Positions 9,863 through 16,606 of a stretch of 64,000 nt of DNA are shown piece after piece. A program made the position numbers and the translations under genes. Numbering within the stretch: position 1 is the stretch's first letter; every line of letters begins with the position of its first letter. The stretch comes from Leptolyngbya iicbica LK (GTDB lineage Bacteria > Cyanobacteriota > Cyanobacteriia > Phormidesmidales > Phormidesmidaceae): contig NZ_QVFV01000001.1 of assembly GCF_004212215.1 (NCBI RefSeq), positions 878,814-942,813 on the forward strand, in the 5' to 3' direction. The notes beneath the pieces were generated by a model, which was given only the letters and a program-made list of their open reading frames with translations, did not search any database and was not told the origin of the DNA.

Positions 9863-10258
9863 CTAACTATCGGGATCAACCGCTAAATCAACGGCCAACT
9901 CATCTTGCAGCCAGTTAAATATCTGTTGCCGCTCGCCCGGGGTCAAATAAAAGCACCCCGTCCGGCGCAGGCGATCGTTGATGTCTTCCATATCTGCCGC
10001 AGTAAACAGGCCAGCGGTATTGGCAATATTGCACAGCAAATCGTCGCGCCCCTGCTGGTCAAGATTGTCGTAGCGATATCGGGCCAGTTGTTTGCTCAAG
10101 CGATGCCACGTCGCCTCTCCCCACGCTAACAGCTGTCGGCGCTCGGCTGGAATCCGTTCGCCCGCTGCGATTTTGGCGTAATCGGTATCCAGAATATCTA
10201 AATGAACGATGTGAGGTTGCTGAGTCACAAGCCAAGAAGTCGTAGTATCTTCACACAC
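9863..10258 (-). CDS. Conserved-looking hypothetical protein, 131 aa
   Basis: No recognised family. The product is hydrophilic, with no signal peptide or membrane segment, and looks helical. The middle (GRDDLLCNIANTAGLFTAADMEDINDRLRR) has an acidic, EF-like or helix-loop-helix flavour but no complete calcium loop. The start is GTG at 10258, with AAGAG about 8 nt upstream; no ATG in this frame gives a longer product. It converges with the NUDIX-like gene. The amino-acid composition is that of a normal coding region. Confidence 0.65.
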   Translation of the reverse strand: MCEDTTTSWLVTQQPHIVHLDILDTDYAKIAAGERIPAERRQLLAWGEATWHRLSKQLARYRYDNLDQQGRDDLLCNIANTAGLFTAADMEDINDRLRRTGCFYLTPGERQQIFNWLQDELAVDLAVDPDS

Positions 10259-10562
10259 ATTACTCTTGCTATCGCTAAGAGCTGTGAATCTAGGTGCAGG
10301 TCGCGATCGCCTACATCTAACTTGTTGATAGGGTAGTGTACTTTATCTTGCGCCGTCCGGACTCTTCAGAAAAAACTCAAGGTCTGGATCAGGCGGCGGC
10401 CTCGCTCGCGAACGACCGAAGACTCAGCAAAGAGCGGGCCATAAAGGGCTCACTAACGCGATGTCAACATTACGGATCATTTCGGTTAGTCAGAAGGTAT
10501 TACAACCTCGTGATAATTTCAAAACTGTAGACAGTTGAATTCCATTACGGGGAGAATCGCAC
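10259..10562. other. Intergenic region, no gene recognised
   Basis: Region between divergent genes. A 64-codon open frame at 10336-10530 has no ribosome-binding site and an unconvincing composition, so I do not call it. No riboswitch or tRNA fold was recognised. It presumably carries promoters in both directions. Confidence 0.4.
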
Positions 10563-10769
10563 GTGCTGGCAGCTTCTAATCATTCCACTCAAAGCATCGA
10601 AGCCACTCGCGAAGCTTGCAGTGATTACGTCGCCCACCTGCAACTACATATGGCGCTACAGGCGAAAAATCTGGTACCTTCGCTGGCACAAAACAGCGAT
10701 CGCCGGGAGCACTTACTGCATCAAACCCAGGCTGATCTCGAAAAAATGATTTCGCGCCAGGGCTTCTAA
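10563..10769 (+). CDS. Small hypothetical protein, 68 aa
   Basis: A 68-residue, helix-rich soluble protein of unknown function, with a Gln/His/Leu-rich middle (VAHLQLHMALQAKNLVPSLAQNSDRREHLL). GTG 10563 is preceded by GGGGAG about 10 nt upstream, a good ribosome-binding site. The reading frame ends shortly before a strong hairpin at 10798. These two points are the main support that it is expressed. No family is recognised. Confidence 0.55.
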   Translation: MLAASNHSTQSIEATREACSDYVAHLQLHMALQAKNLVPSLAQNSDRREHLLHQTQADLEKMISRQGF

Positions 10770-10797
10770 ACGCCGCAGTCAGTCACATCATTTTTGT

Positions 10798-10833
10798 TAA
10801 GCGCCGTGGAGTCTCTAGACTCCACGGCGCTTA
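10798..10833. terminator. 16-bp perfect hairpin between convergent genes
   Basis: GCGCCGTGGAGTC pairs with GACTCCACGGCGC around a TCTA loop; with flanking TAA/TTA the stem is 16 bp. It lies after the stop of the small plus-strand gene. There is no strong T-run on either side, so it may be a non-canonical terminator or an mRNA 3'-end stabiliser. Confidence 0.55.
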
Positions 10834-10869
10834 CTACTTCATCAGCAGAGAACAACCGAAACGCCTCCA

Positions 10870-10930
10870 GGGGACGGGGCCCTTGAACTGAATTCGATGC
10901 ATTCGGGTGATCCGGCAGGGACCCGTCCCC
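10870..10930. terminator. GC-rich hairpin downstream of tab2
   Basis: GGGGACGGGGCCC (10870-10882) pairs, with one mismatch, with GGGACCCGTCCCC (10918-10930) across a 35-nt loop. Its position just after the tab2 stop on the minus strand suggests a transcript-end structure. There is no clear U-tract. Confidence 0.4.
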
Positions 10931-10958
10931 TTCTAGGATGACCGACAAAAATGGTCAA

Positions 10959-11795
10959 CTACAGGCGCAGCAGCCAGAGCCCGGTGAACGTCATGCCGGA
11001 ATCATCGGGGCGCACCAGCAAAAAATGGAGACCCTGGGCTTGCTGTTGACGATCGCGAAACTGCTGCCCCGCCGCTGCAACCTGCGAGTCTTCAAACGTG
11101 GTGAGCACCCAGCGATCGACCAACCCCGCTTCGAGAATGACGCCATCCGGCGCACCGGGAATGTAATTCAACGCAGCTGGCTGTTGTTCGTGAAGCCACT
11201 GCGCCAGGGGCAGCGATCGCCGTCCCGCGTCAATAATCACGCCGGGAATCGCCGCTGTGCTCGGCAGTCCGAGCTTTAGCGGCAAAAATTCCTCCGGCAC
11301 CGACTGAAAGGGCATCGGTTCGTAAACGAGACTCTCTTGCAAATCTTGAGCCGACAAGCTGCCAAACCGCCACTGCTCGCCCCACAAATTTTCGGACATC
11401 GGCACGGGCGCAGGCTGTTCGAGCGCGATCGGCTCATAGGGTTCGCCACTGTATTCGGGTTGAGCCGGATACCACTGCGATCGCTGCACCAGCCAGCGCT
11501 TCAAAGTCGGAGTATTGCGACTGGGGCGCACAGTTAATGACCAGCCCTCGGCGGCAACCTGCAACAACGACAGGCACTGCGGGCGAAAAACCCGAATCTC
11601 TGCGGGCGACTGACCGGACTTTTGTAGAGCGGTGGCTAACTCCTGTTGCAACCAAGCCGCATTGACAGCAGCTTGGGGAGCCGTGGCACCATAAGTAAAC
11701 TCAAAGGCGCGATCGCACACCAGCAATTCCCACAGCGGTTGACCGTCTGCATTACGCAACGGTCGCCGATAACAATCCACTTCCCAAATGACCAT
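10959..11795 (-). CDS. Tab2/Atab2-family RNA-binding protein
   Basis: Cyanobacterial relative of Tab2/Atab2 (DUF1092), the factor that in algae and plants binds psaB mRNA and promotes translation of photosystem I (and II) core subunits. Recognised from the N-terminus MVIWEVDCYRRPL, the segment WELLVCD, and the C-terminal pattern RWVLTTF followed by a FLLVRPD..GFWLLR-like ending (here TFTGLWLLRL). I chose ATG 11795 (278 aa) because the family begins there. A TTG at 11816, overlapping the glgP stop, would add seven residues. It follows glgP on the minus strand with an 18-bp gap or a small overlap, so the two are probably cotranscribed. Confidence 0.88.
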   Translation of the reverse strand: MVIWEVDCYRRPLRNADGQPLWELLVCDRAFEFTYGATAPQAAVNAAWLQQELATALQKSGQSPAEIRVFRPQCLSLLQVAAEGWSLTVRPSRNTPTLKRWLVQRSQWYPAQPEYSGEPYEPIALEQPAPVPMSENLWGEQWRFGSLSAQDLQESLVYEPMPFQSVPEEFLPLKLGLPSTAAIPGVIIDAGRRSLPLAQWLHEQQPAALNYIPGAPDGVILEAGLVDRWVLTTFEDSQVAAAGQQFRDRQQQAQGLHFLLVRPDDSGMTFTGLWLLRL

Positions 11796-11812
11796 CGGTT
11801 TTCTGCGCTCCG

Positions 11813-14047
11813 TCAAGCCACATGGCCAGCTTTGAGTGGCAAAGGCCGCGACAGATCATCCAAGTAGGCCCGCATCACGTATTCCGCCACCATGCGATCG
11901 CTGTTAAAGTTGGGCGCATTTGTGCGAATCGACGCCTTCATCATGGCAATCCATTTGTGGGGAATGCCGTGGCGATCGCGCTCATAAAACAGCGGCGCAA
12001 TCTCCCGTTCTAGCAGCGTGTACAGCGAGTCCGCATCGATTTGGTCTTGATGTTCTTGGTCACTGGTGTCCACTTCTTCGCCAATGGTCCAGCCATTGCT
12101 CGGCTGTCCGGCCCGTCCGGGCTGATGCCCCTCACACCACCAACCATCGCCAATGCTGAGATTGATGACCCCGTTAAAGGCTGCCTTTTGGCCGCTGGTG
12201 CCACAGGCTTCCGTGGGACGACGCGGCGTATTCAGCCACACATCGACGCCATGCACCATCAGTTTGGCGGTAAACAGGTCGTAGTCTTCGATAAAGGCGA
12301 CGCGATCACGCAAAGCCGGATGCCGACACCACTCCATCAACCGCTGAATGATGCGTTTGCCCTCGTCATCACCAGGGCGCGCCTTGCCCGCAAAAATAAT
12401 TTGAATCGGTCGCCGCGCGTTGGAAAAAATCCGAATCGCCCGCTGCAAATCCTTAAAAATCAACGCCCCTCGCTTGTAGGGACTAAAGCGTCGCGCAAAT
12501 CCCAACGTCAACACATTCGGGTCCAGCAGCCGCTCCACGGCCATGATGTCGTCCTTGGCTTCCTTCCGCTCTAACCGGGAGGCCAACACCTGCGATCGCG
12601 CATACGCAATCAGACGCTCCTTCAAAATGCAGTGCCGCCGCCACAACTCCCGCTCCGGAATCGCGTTCACGTTTTGCCAAATTTCTTTGCTGGCGAGATG
12701 CAGTTCCACATGGGTCCAAATATCCGTCGTGTTCATGTGTAGCTGTGACCAGTTTTTGCCCAAATGCTGACTGTACAAGTCCACCAAAAGGGGGGCCGTC
12801 CAACTGCTGAGGTGGGCACCATTCGTCACATAGCCAATGGGCACTTCTTCCTCCGCCTTGTCGGGATACAGAATTTGCCACATTTCACGCGACACTTTGC
12901 CATGGCGCTGACTCACGGCATTGGCCTGACGGGTCATCCGCAGCGCCAGCACCGACAAGCTAAACGGTTCCCACGGATCGCCAATGCGGCGTGCCCCCAA
13001 ATTCAAAAACTCTTCGCGCTCCAGTTCGAGCTGCGGCCAGTAATGACCAAAAAACGAATCCATCATGTCGGCGGAGAAGGCATTGTTGCCATCAGGCACC
13101 GGAGTGTGGGTGGTGAAGACGGAGCGATCGCGCACCCACCTTTGCGCTTCATCAAAGGTGCTGCCCGCATATTCCATCTCTAGGCGCACCACTTCCAACA
13201 GAGCAAAGGCAGAGCTGCCCTCGTTGATGTGATAAACCGATGGCTCAATTTCTAACGTGTGGAGCACCTGCACGCCGCCAATGCCCAGCAAAATCTGCTG
13301 CGCCAGCCGGGTTTCCCGGTTGCCACCGTAGAGTTGGCCGGTCAACTTGCGGTCAATGGGGTCATTGTCGGGGCGATCTGCATCCAGCAAATATAAATCC
13401 ACCCGACCAATTCGGGCTTTCCACACCTGCACCCGCACCGTCCGCTGGCGCACCGTCACCTTGACCGTCACCGGCTGACCATATTCATCGCGCACCAGCT
13501 CCAGCGGCATGTGCTCAAAGTCGTTGTCGCGATAAAAGTCTTCTTGCCAACCGCTGCGGTTTAACCGCTGGCAAACGTATCCTTGCTTATACAACAAGCC
13601 CACGCCGACCATCGGCACCCCTAAATCAGAAGCCGACTTGAGGTAATCGCCCGCTAGCACCCCCAAGCCACCGCAGTAGGTATACAGCGATTCGTGAATG
13701 CCGTATTCCATACAAAAGTAGGCGACGGGCTCTTCAGGCGTGAGGTGTGGTGCCACGCGGCGGCCCCAGGTCGATCGCTCCCGCATGTAAGCGTCAAAAT
13801 GATTAGCGAGTACCTGTAACCGTTTCAAATAATCGGGATTTTCGGCCACTTGCGACAGCCGCTCATAAGACACCGCCTCTAACAAAGCGACAGGATTGTG
13901 GTAGCAGTTTTGCCACACCGTTGGCTCAATGATGCTGAACAGTGACATGCGATCGGGCGTCCAGCTCCACCAGTAGTTGTAGGCCAAATCAGCCAGCCGC
14001 CGTAACGGTGAAGGCAGTTTCTTTTTGAGTTGACTGATGGGATTCAT
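11813..14047 (-). CDS. glgP: Alpha-glucan (glycogen) phosphorylase, short GT35 form
   Basis: Releases glucose-1-phosphate from glycogen using pyridoxal phosphate. The 744-residue protein starts MNPISQLKKKLPSPLRRLA, which matches the DUF3417-type N-terminus of short archaeal/cyanobacterial phosphorylases; the open frame continues 52 codons upstream but that part looks non-coding. Family marks are FCMEYGIHESL, GGLGVLAGD, TNGAHLSSW, RFSPYKR, FAGKARPGDD, NTPRRPTEACGTSGQKAAFNG (with the PLP-binding lysine in SGQK) and a long C-terminal helical part. It is the first gene of an apparent glgP-tab2 unit. Confidence 0.95.
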   Translation of the reverse strand: MNPISQLKKKLPSPLRRLADLAYNYWWSWTPDRMSLFSIIEPTVWQNCYHNPVALLEAVSYERLSQVAENPDYLKRLQVLANHFDAYMRERSTWGRRVAPHLTPEEPVAYFCMEYGIHESLYTYCGGLGVLAGDYLKSASDLGVPMVGVGLLYKQGYVCQRLNRSGWQEDFYRDNDFEHMPLELVRDEYGQPVTVKVTVRQRTVRVQVWKARIGRVDLYLLDADRPDNDPIDRKLTGQLYGGNRETRLAQQILLGIGGVQVLHTLEIEPSVYHINEGSSAFALLEVVRLEMEYAGSTFDEAQRWVRDRSVFTTHTPVPDGNNAFSADMMDSFFGHYWPQLELEREEFLNLGARRIGDPWEPFSLSVLALRMTRQANAVSQRHGKVSREMWQILYPDKAEEEVPIGYVTNGAHLSSWTAPLLVDLYSQHLGKNWSQLHMNTTDIWTHVELHLASKEIWQNVNAIPERELWRRHCILKERLIAYARSQVLASRLERKEAKDDIMAVERLLDPNVLTLGFARRFSPYKRGALIFKDLQRAIRIFSNARRPIQIIFAGKARPGDDEGKRIIQRLMEWCRHPALRDRVAFIEDYDLFTAKLMVHGVDVWLNTPRRPTEACGTSGQKAAFNGVINLSIGDGWWCEGHQPGRAGQPSNGWTIGEEVDTSDQEHQDQIDADSLYTLLEREIAPLFYERDRHGIPHKWIAMMKASIRTNAPNFNSDRMVAEYVMRAYLDDLSRPLPLKAGHVA

Positions 14048-14494
14048 AAATCGATAGCAACCGATGCCAGGAAAACTGTAAACAAAGATGTGGCCGAGCT
14101 TGCCGCCAAGAACAGGAGGGAAAAGAGTGACACAGCTAGGGCACCACATCGTTGCCCATAAACCCGGGCAACCCCAATAAACAGCCAACAAATTGTGCTG
14201 CACTCACTGCCGCGCAGCCTGTCAAAAGCTGTCATTTTTTCTAGCCTAACGCGGATGCTTACTGCAGGATCATGGATTCCCTGCCGACCAGAAAAAATTC
14301 ATCTCACCTTTAGCTACGCTGGTGCGTCAGGGGCGTTATGCCCATCGCGACTAACGATAAGGGAGGGAGTCGCTTGCGGCAGTCTCTCCTGCCATAGGCC
14401 GACCAGCCCCTCCTGACAGCACCCCATCCAGACTAAATTCTGTGGCCTGAGAACACCCAGATTGCGGTGGTGACCCGCTCCCTGAGGATGGCAC
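14048..14494. other. Intergenic region upstream of glgP
   Basis: 447 bp between the aroF stop and the glgP start, both on the minus strand. Only short open frames without family resemblance occur. I saw no convincing terminator after aroF and no recognisable operator; a glgP promoter is presumably here. Confidence 0.4.
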
Positions 14495-15352
14495 TCAGAC
14501 TAAGGCGGGTTCCTGCGGGGCGATCGCTTCAGGCATCCGCCGCCCCACGGCAGTGGCAATGGGTCGCAGGCTCTCGACCAGAGCGGCCATATCCTCTAAC
14601 GACAGAGCTTGACGGGCATCCGACACGGACTCTTCGGGCACGGGGTGACACTCAATCATGAGACCGTCGGCCCCCGCCGCGATCGCCGCCCGCGCCAAGT
14701 TGGGCACCAGTTCGCGCTTGCCCGCCGCATGGCTGGGGTCAACAATCACCGGCAAATGGGTGATTTGCTTCAGAGCCACGACCGCCCCCAGATCCAACAC
14801 ATTGCGGGTGTAGGTATCGAAGCTGCGAATGCCCCGCTCACAGAGGATGATGTTGGGGTTACCGTGAGCGGCGATGTACTCAGCCGCCATGACCAGTTCT
14901 TGAATGGTGGCCGCCAGTCCGCGCTTCAGCACGATGGGCTTGTCAACTTTGCCGAGGGCTTTGAGCAAGTCGAAGTTCTGCATGTTGCGGCTACCGACTT
15001 GTAAGGCATCAGCATGGGCCGCGATCGCCTCAATTTGATGAATCGCCATGACTTCGGTAATCACGGGCAGGTGATAGCGCCGCCGCACCCGATCCAAAAT
15101 GGCTAATCCGGCTTCGCCCATCCCTTGGAAGGCGTAGGGCGAGGTGCGGGGCTTGTAAACGCCGCCGCGCAACGCCTGGATCGTGCGCTGACCCAGTCGA
15201 GTCGCGATCGCTTCCATCTGATCGAGACTTTCGACCGAGCAGGGACCGCCGACAATGAGCAGTTCATCGCCGCCGACGGTGACTTGCTCATTTAGGGCGA
15301 TCACCGTGCCGTGGTCGTCATGGGCTTTAGCGGTGAGTTTGGCGTCTTGCAT
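14495..15352 (-). CDS. aroF: 3-deoxy-7-phosphoheptulonate (DAHP) synthase, type I-beta
   Basis: First step of the shikimate pathway: phosphoenolpyruvate plus erythrose-4-phosphate to DAHP, leading to Phe, Tyr, Trp and other aromatics. The 285-residue protein has the KDO8P-synthase-like I-beta signatures GGPCSVES (metal-ligand Cys), RGGVYKPRTSPYAFQG, EVMAIHQIEAI, VGSRNMQNFDLLKALG, KRGLAATIQE, CERGIRSFDTYTRN, DPSHAAGKRELV and ECHPVPEESVSDARQAL. There is no regulatory ferredoxin-like, ACT or chorismate mutase domain, so allosteric feedback by aromatic amino acids through such a domain is not expected. That fits control at the RNA level: two leader-peptide attenuators precede the gene. ATG 15352 follows an AAGGA stretch. 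Confidence 0.96.
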   Translation of the reverse strand: MQDAKLTAKAHDDHGTVIALNEQVTVGGDELLIVGGPCSVESLDQMEAIATRLGQRTIQALRGGVYKPRTSPYAFQGMGEAGLAILDRVRRRYHLPVITEVMAIHQIEAIAAHADALQVGSRNMQNFDLLKALGKVDKPIVLKRGLAATIQELVMAAEYIAAHGNPNIILCERGIRSFDTYTRNVLDLGAVVALKQITHLPVIVDPSHAAGKRELVPNLARAAIAAGADGLMIECHPVPEESVSDARQALSLEDMAALVESLRPIATAVGRRMPEAIAPQEPALV

Positions 15353-15411
15353 GGATTGGATTCCTTGTTGATAGTGGTTGGATAACGGTCAGTCGAACAT
15401 TCGCAGCATTG

Positions 15412-15448
15412 AAAAACCCCCGGGTCGTCTAGGACGCTCCGGGGGTTT
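15412..15448 (-). terminator. Attenuator terminator 2, upstream of aroF
   Basis: On the minus strand AAACCCCCGG pairs with CCGGGGGTTT (10 bp) with an inner CGTC/GACG helix, ending in TTTTTC. It lies 60 bp before the aroF ATG and after leader peptide 2, so it terminates the aroF transcript itself. Its 5' arm is also claimed by the antiterminator. Confidence 0.85.
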
Positions 15449-15482
15449 GATTAACAGGCATCACAGCCTCGTCACCCGGAGC
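15436..15482 (-). promoter_or_regulatory. Antiterminator pairing 2
   Basis: In the transcript GCTCCGGG (15482-15475), made of the last codons of leader 2, is a perfect 8-nt complement of CCCGGAGC (15443-15436) in the 5' arm of terminator 2. The two pairings exclude each other. A ribosome stalled on the upstream Phe run leaves the first strand free; one at the stop codon covers it. Confidence 0.7.
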
Positions 15483-15540
15483 AAATCCTAGTGAAAAAGA
15501 AAAAGCTAAAAAGCCAGTAAGCCGAAGCGGAATAAAACAT
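15472..15540 (-). CDS. aroF leader peptide 2 (aromatic-rich, 22 aa)
   Basis: ATG 15540 to TGA 15472, 22 residues. Residues 2-16 read FYSASAYWLFSFFFF: six Phe, two Tyr and one Trp in 22 positions, with four consecutive Phe codons at 15504-15493. Such a run is very unlikely by chance just ahead of an aromatic biosynthesis gene. It is followed at once by terminator 2. No strong Shine-Dalgarno is visible, which is common in cyanobacteria. Its role is inferred to be sensing charged Phe/Tyr/Trp tRNA through ribosome stalling. Confidence 0.8.
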   Translation of the reverse strand: MFYSASAYWLFSFFFFTRICSG

Positions 15541-15582
15541 GATGACGAGCCGGGTGGGTGAGACGATAATCCCTAAAAACGC

Positions 15583-15608
15583 AAAAACCGCAGAGCGGGT
15601 CTGCGGTT
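15583..15608 (-). terminator. Attenuator terminator 1, upstream of leader 2
   Basis: On the minus strand AACCGCAGA pairs with TCTGCGGTT (9 bp) around CCCGC, followed by TTTGCGTTTTT. It is a compact intrinsic terminator placed between leader peptides 1 and 2. Confidence 0.85.
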
Positions 15609-15652
15609 CACTAGAAGAGTTCAGCACAAGCTAAATTCACACCTAGTGAACC
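15605..15652 (-). promoter_or_regulatory. Antiterminator pairing 1
   Basis: In the transcript GGTTCACTAG (15652-15643, including the leader 1 stop codon) is a perfect 10-nt complement of CTAGTGAACC (15614-15605), whose AACC is the start of the 5' arm of terminator 1. Formation of one helix prevents the other. Confidence 0.7.
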
Positions 15653-15696
15653 TCCTCAAAAAACCAAAAATAAAATTGCTCTGCGCGGAATTGCAT
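15643..15696 (-). CDS. aroF leader peptide 1 (aromatic-rich, 17 aa)
   Basis: MQFRAEQFYFWFFEEVH, from ATG 15696 to TAG 15643: five Phe plus one Tyr and one Trp, six of them consecutive (FYFWFF, 15675-15658). The frame stays open upstream to 15906, but that extension would begin upstream of the proposed promoter and looks non-coding. It is the first of two leader peptides in the aroF transcript; the stop codon lies inside the antiterminator strand. Confidence 0.8.
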   Translation of the reverse strand: MQFRAEQFYFWFFEEVH

Positions 15697-15721
15697 GTGT
15701 CTTGAAATTAACGCTTGGTAC

Positions 15722-15750
15722 AGGGTAACAATGGAATTCGGAGGCGTCAA
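15722..15750 (-). promoter_or_regulatory. aroF: Candidate promoter of the aroF leader transcript
   Basis: On the minus strand TTGACG (15750-15745), a 17-nt spacer and TACCCT (15727-15722) resemble a sigma-70 promoter. The predicted start near 15715 leaves about 20 nt before leader peptide 1 and would put both attenuators in one transcript. The -10 box keeps the essential TA...T but is otherwise weak. Confidence 0.55.
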
Positions 15751-15988
15751 CCAGCTCTCGCAATTTTGGCGCATCAGTGCGACGCCACCTGGGACTCCTG
15801 CTGAACTGAGCCGAACGTATCCGTTATTCAATACAGACTGATATTCCGCCTGCCGCCATCGGACCAATCGCAACAGTGCCGAAAGCTTGCATCGTTGCAG
15901 CTTCATAACAGAGCGCCACGGCCTTCCGGAAACTACTGTAGGCTGAGGGTTGACGGAGTGACCACCGCCATTTCATGGGGCCAAGACC

Positions 15989-16534
15989 ATGCTTTCCGAC
16001 CTTCAAAAGCGCAAGTTAACCAAGCTGTTTAGCCTATACGACTCAGACTATACGGGCGTTTTAGTCAAACAAGACTTTGAGCTCATGTTCAAAAAGCTCT
16101 CTAACCTGCGCGGTTGGTCAAAGCGATCGCCCCGTTGCATCGTGCTCGAAGATAAACTCATGCGCCAGTGGCAGGGACTAGAAGCCAAAGCCGATACCCA
16201 CCACAATGACGAAATTTCGTTGAGTGAGTGGTTTGCATATTACGAAGACATCCTGGCCGACGCCAGCGCCAGCCCGGAAATGATTGGCGATTTGATTGAG
16301 TTAGTGTTTGATGTCTTTGACCAAGACGAAGATGGCCGGATTAATCAAGCCGAATGGGGCCAGTTACTCGCCGTTTTTAACGAATCCCCCGTGTATGCGC
16401 CATTGGTATTTCCGCAACTCGACCAAGACCAAGACGGCTTTCTGACCAAAAACGAGATGCGGGGCTTGTTCATTAATTTCTGCTATAGCGACGACCCCGA
16501 TGAAGTTGCCAACCACATGTTTGGCCCGTACTAA
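15989..16534 (+). CDS. EF-hand calcium-binding protein
   Basis: A 181-residue cytosolic protein expected to bind Ca2+ as sensor or buffer. Calcium loops are DSDYTGVLVKQD (18-29), DTHHNDEISLSE (69-80, lacking the position-6 Gly), DQDEDGRINQAE (111-122) and DQDQDGFLTKNE (145-156). The last two are canonical, the first two weaker. The four-hand layout recalls calexcitin or sarcoplasmic calcium-binding proteins, also seen in other cyanobacteria. There is no signal peptide. It converges with the PilB-N-like gene, 72 bp away, and diverges from the aroF leader. Confidence 0.92.
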   Translation: MLSDLQKRKLTKLFSLYDSDYTGVLVKQDFELMFKKLSNLRGWSKRSPRCIVLEDKLMRQWQGLEAKADTHHNDEISLSEWFAYYEDILADASASPEMIGDLIELVFDVFDQDEDGRINQAEWGQLLAVFNESPVYAPLVFPQLDQDQDGFLTKNEMRGLFINFCYSDDPDEVANHMFGPY

Positions 16535-16606
16535 CGAGATACCAGCTCCCGGAGCCGCAGATCCAGTCGAGGCCGTTGCTGCCCGTAAATGGCAAACGCA
16601 GCAGCG

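Noticed and set aside
15643-15906. 87-codon minus-strand frame upstream of aroF
   Set aside because: Only its last 17 codons fit a leader peptide; the upstream part extends beyond the proposed promoter and has no family or ribosome-binding site.
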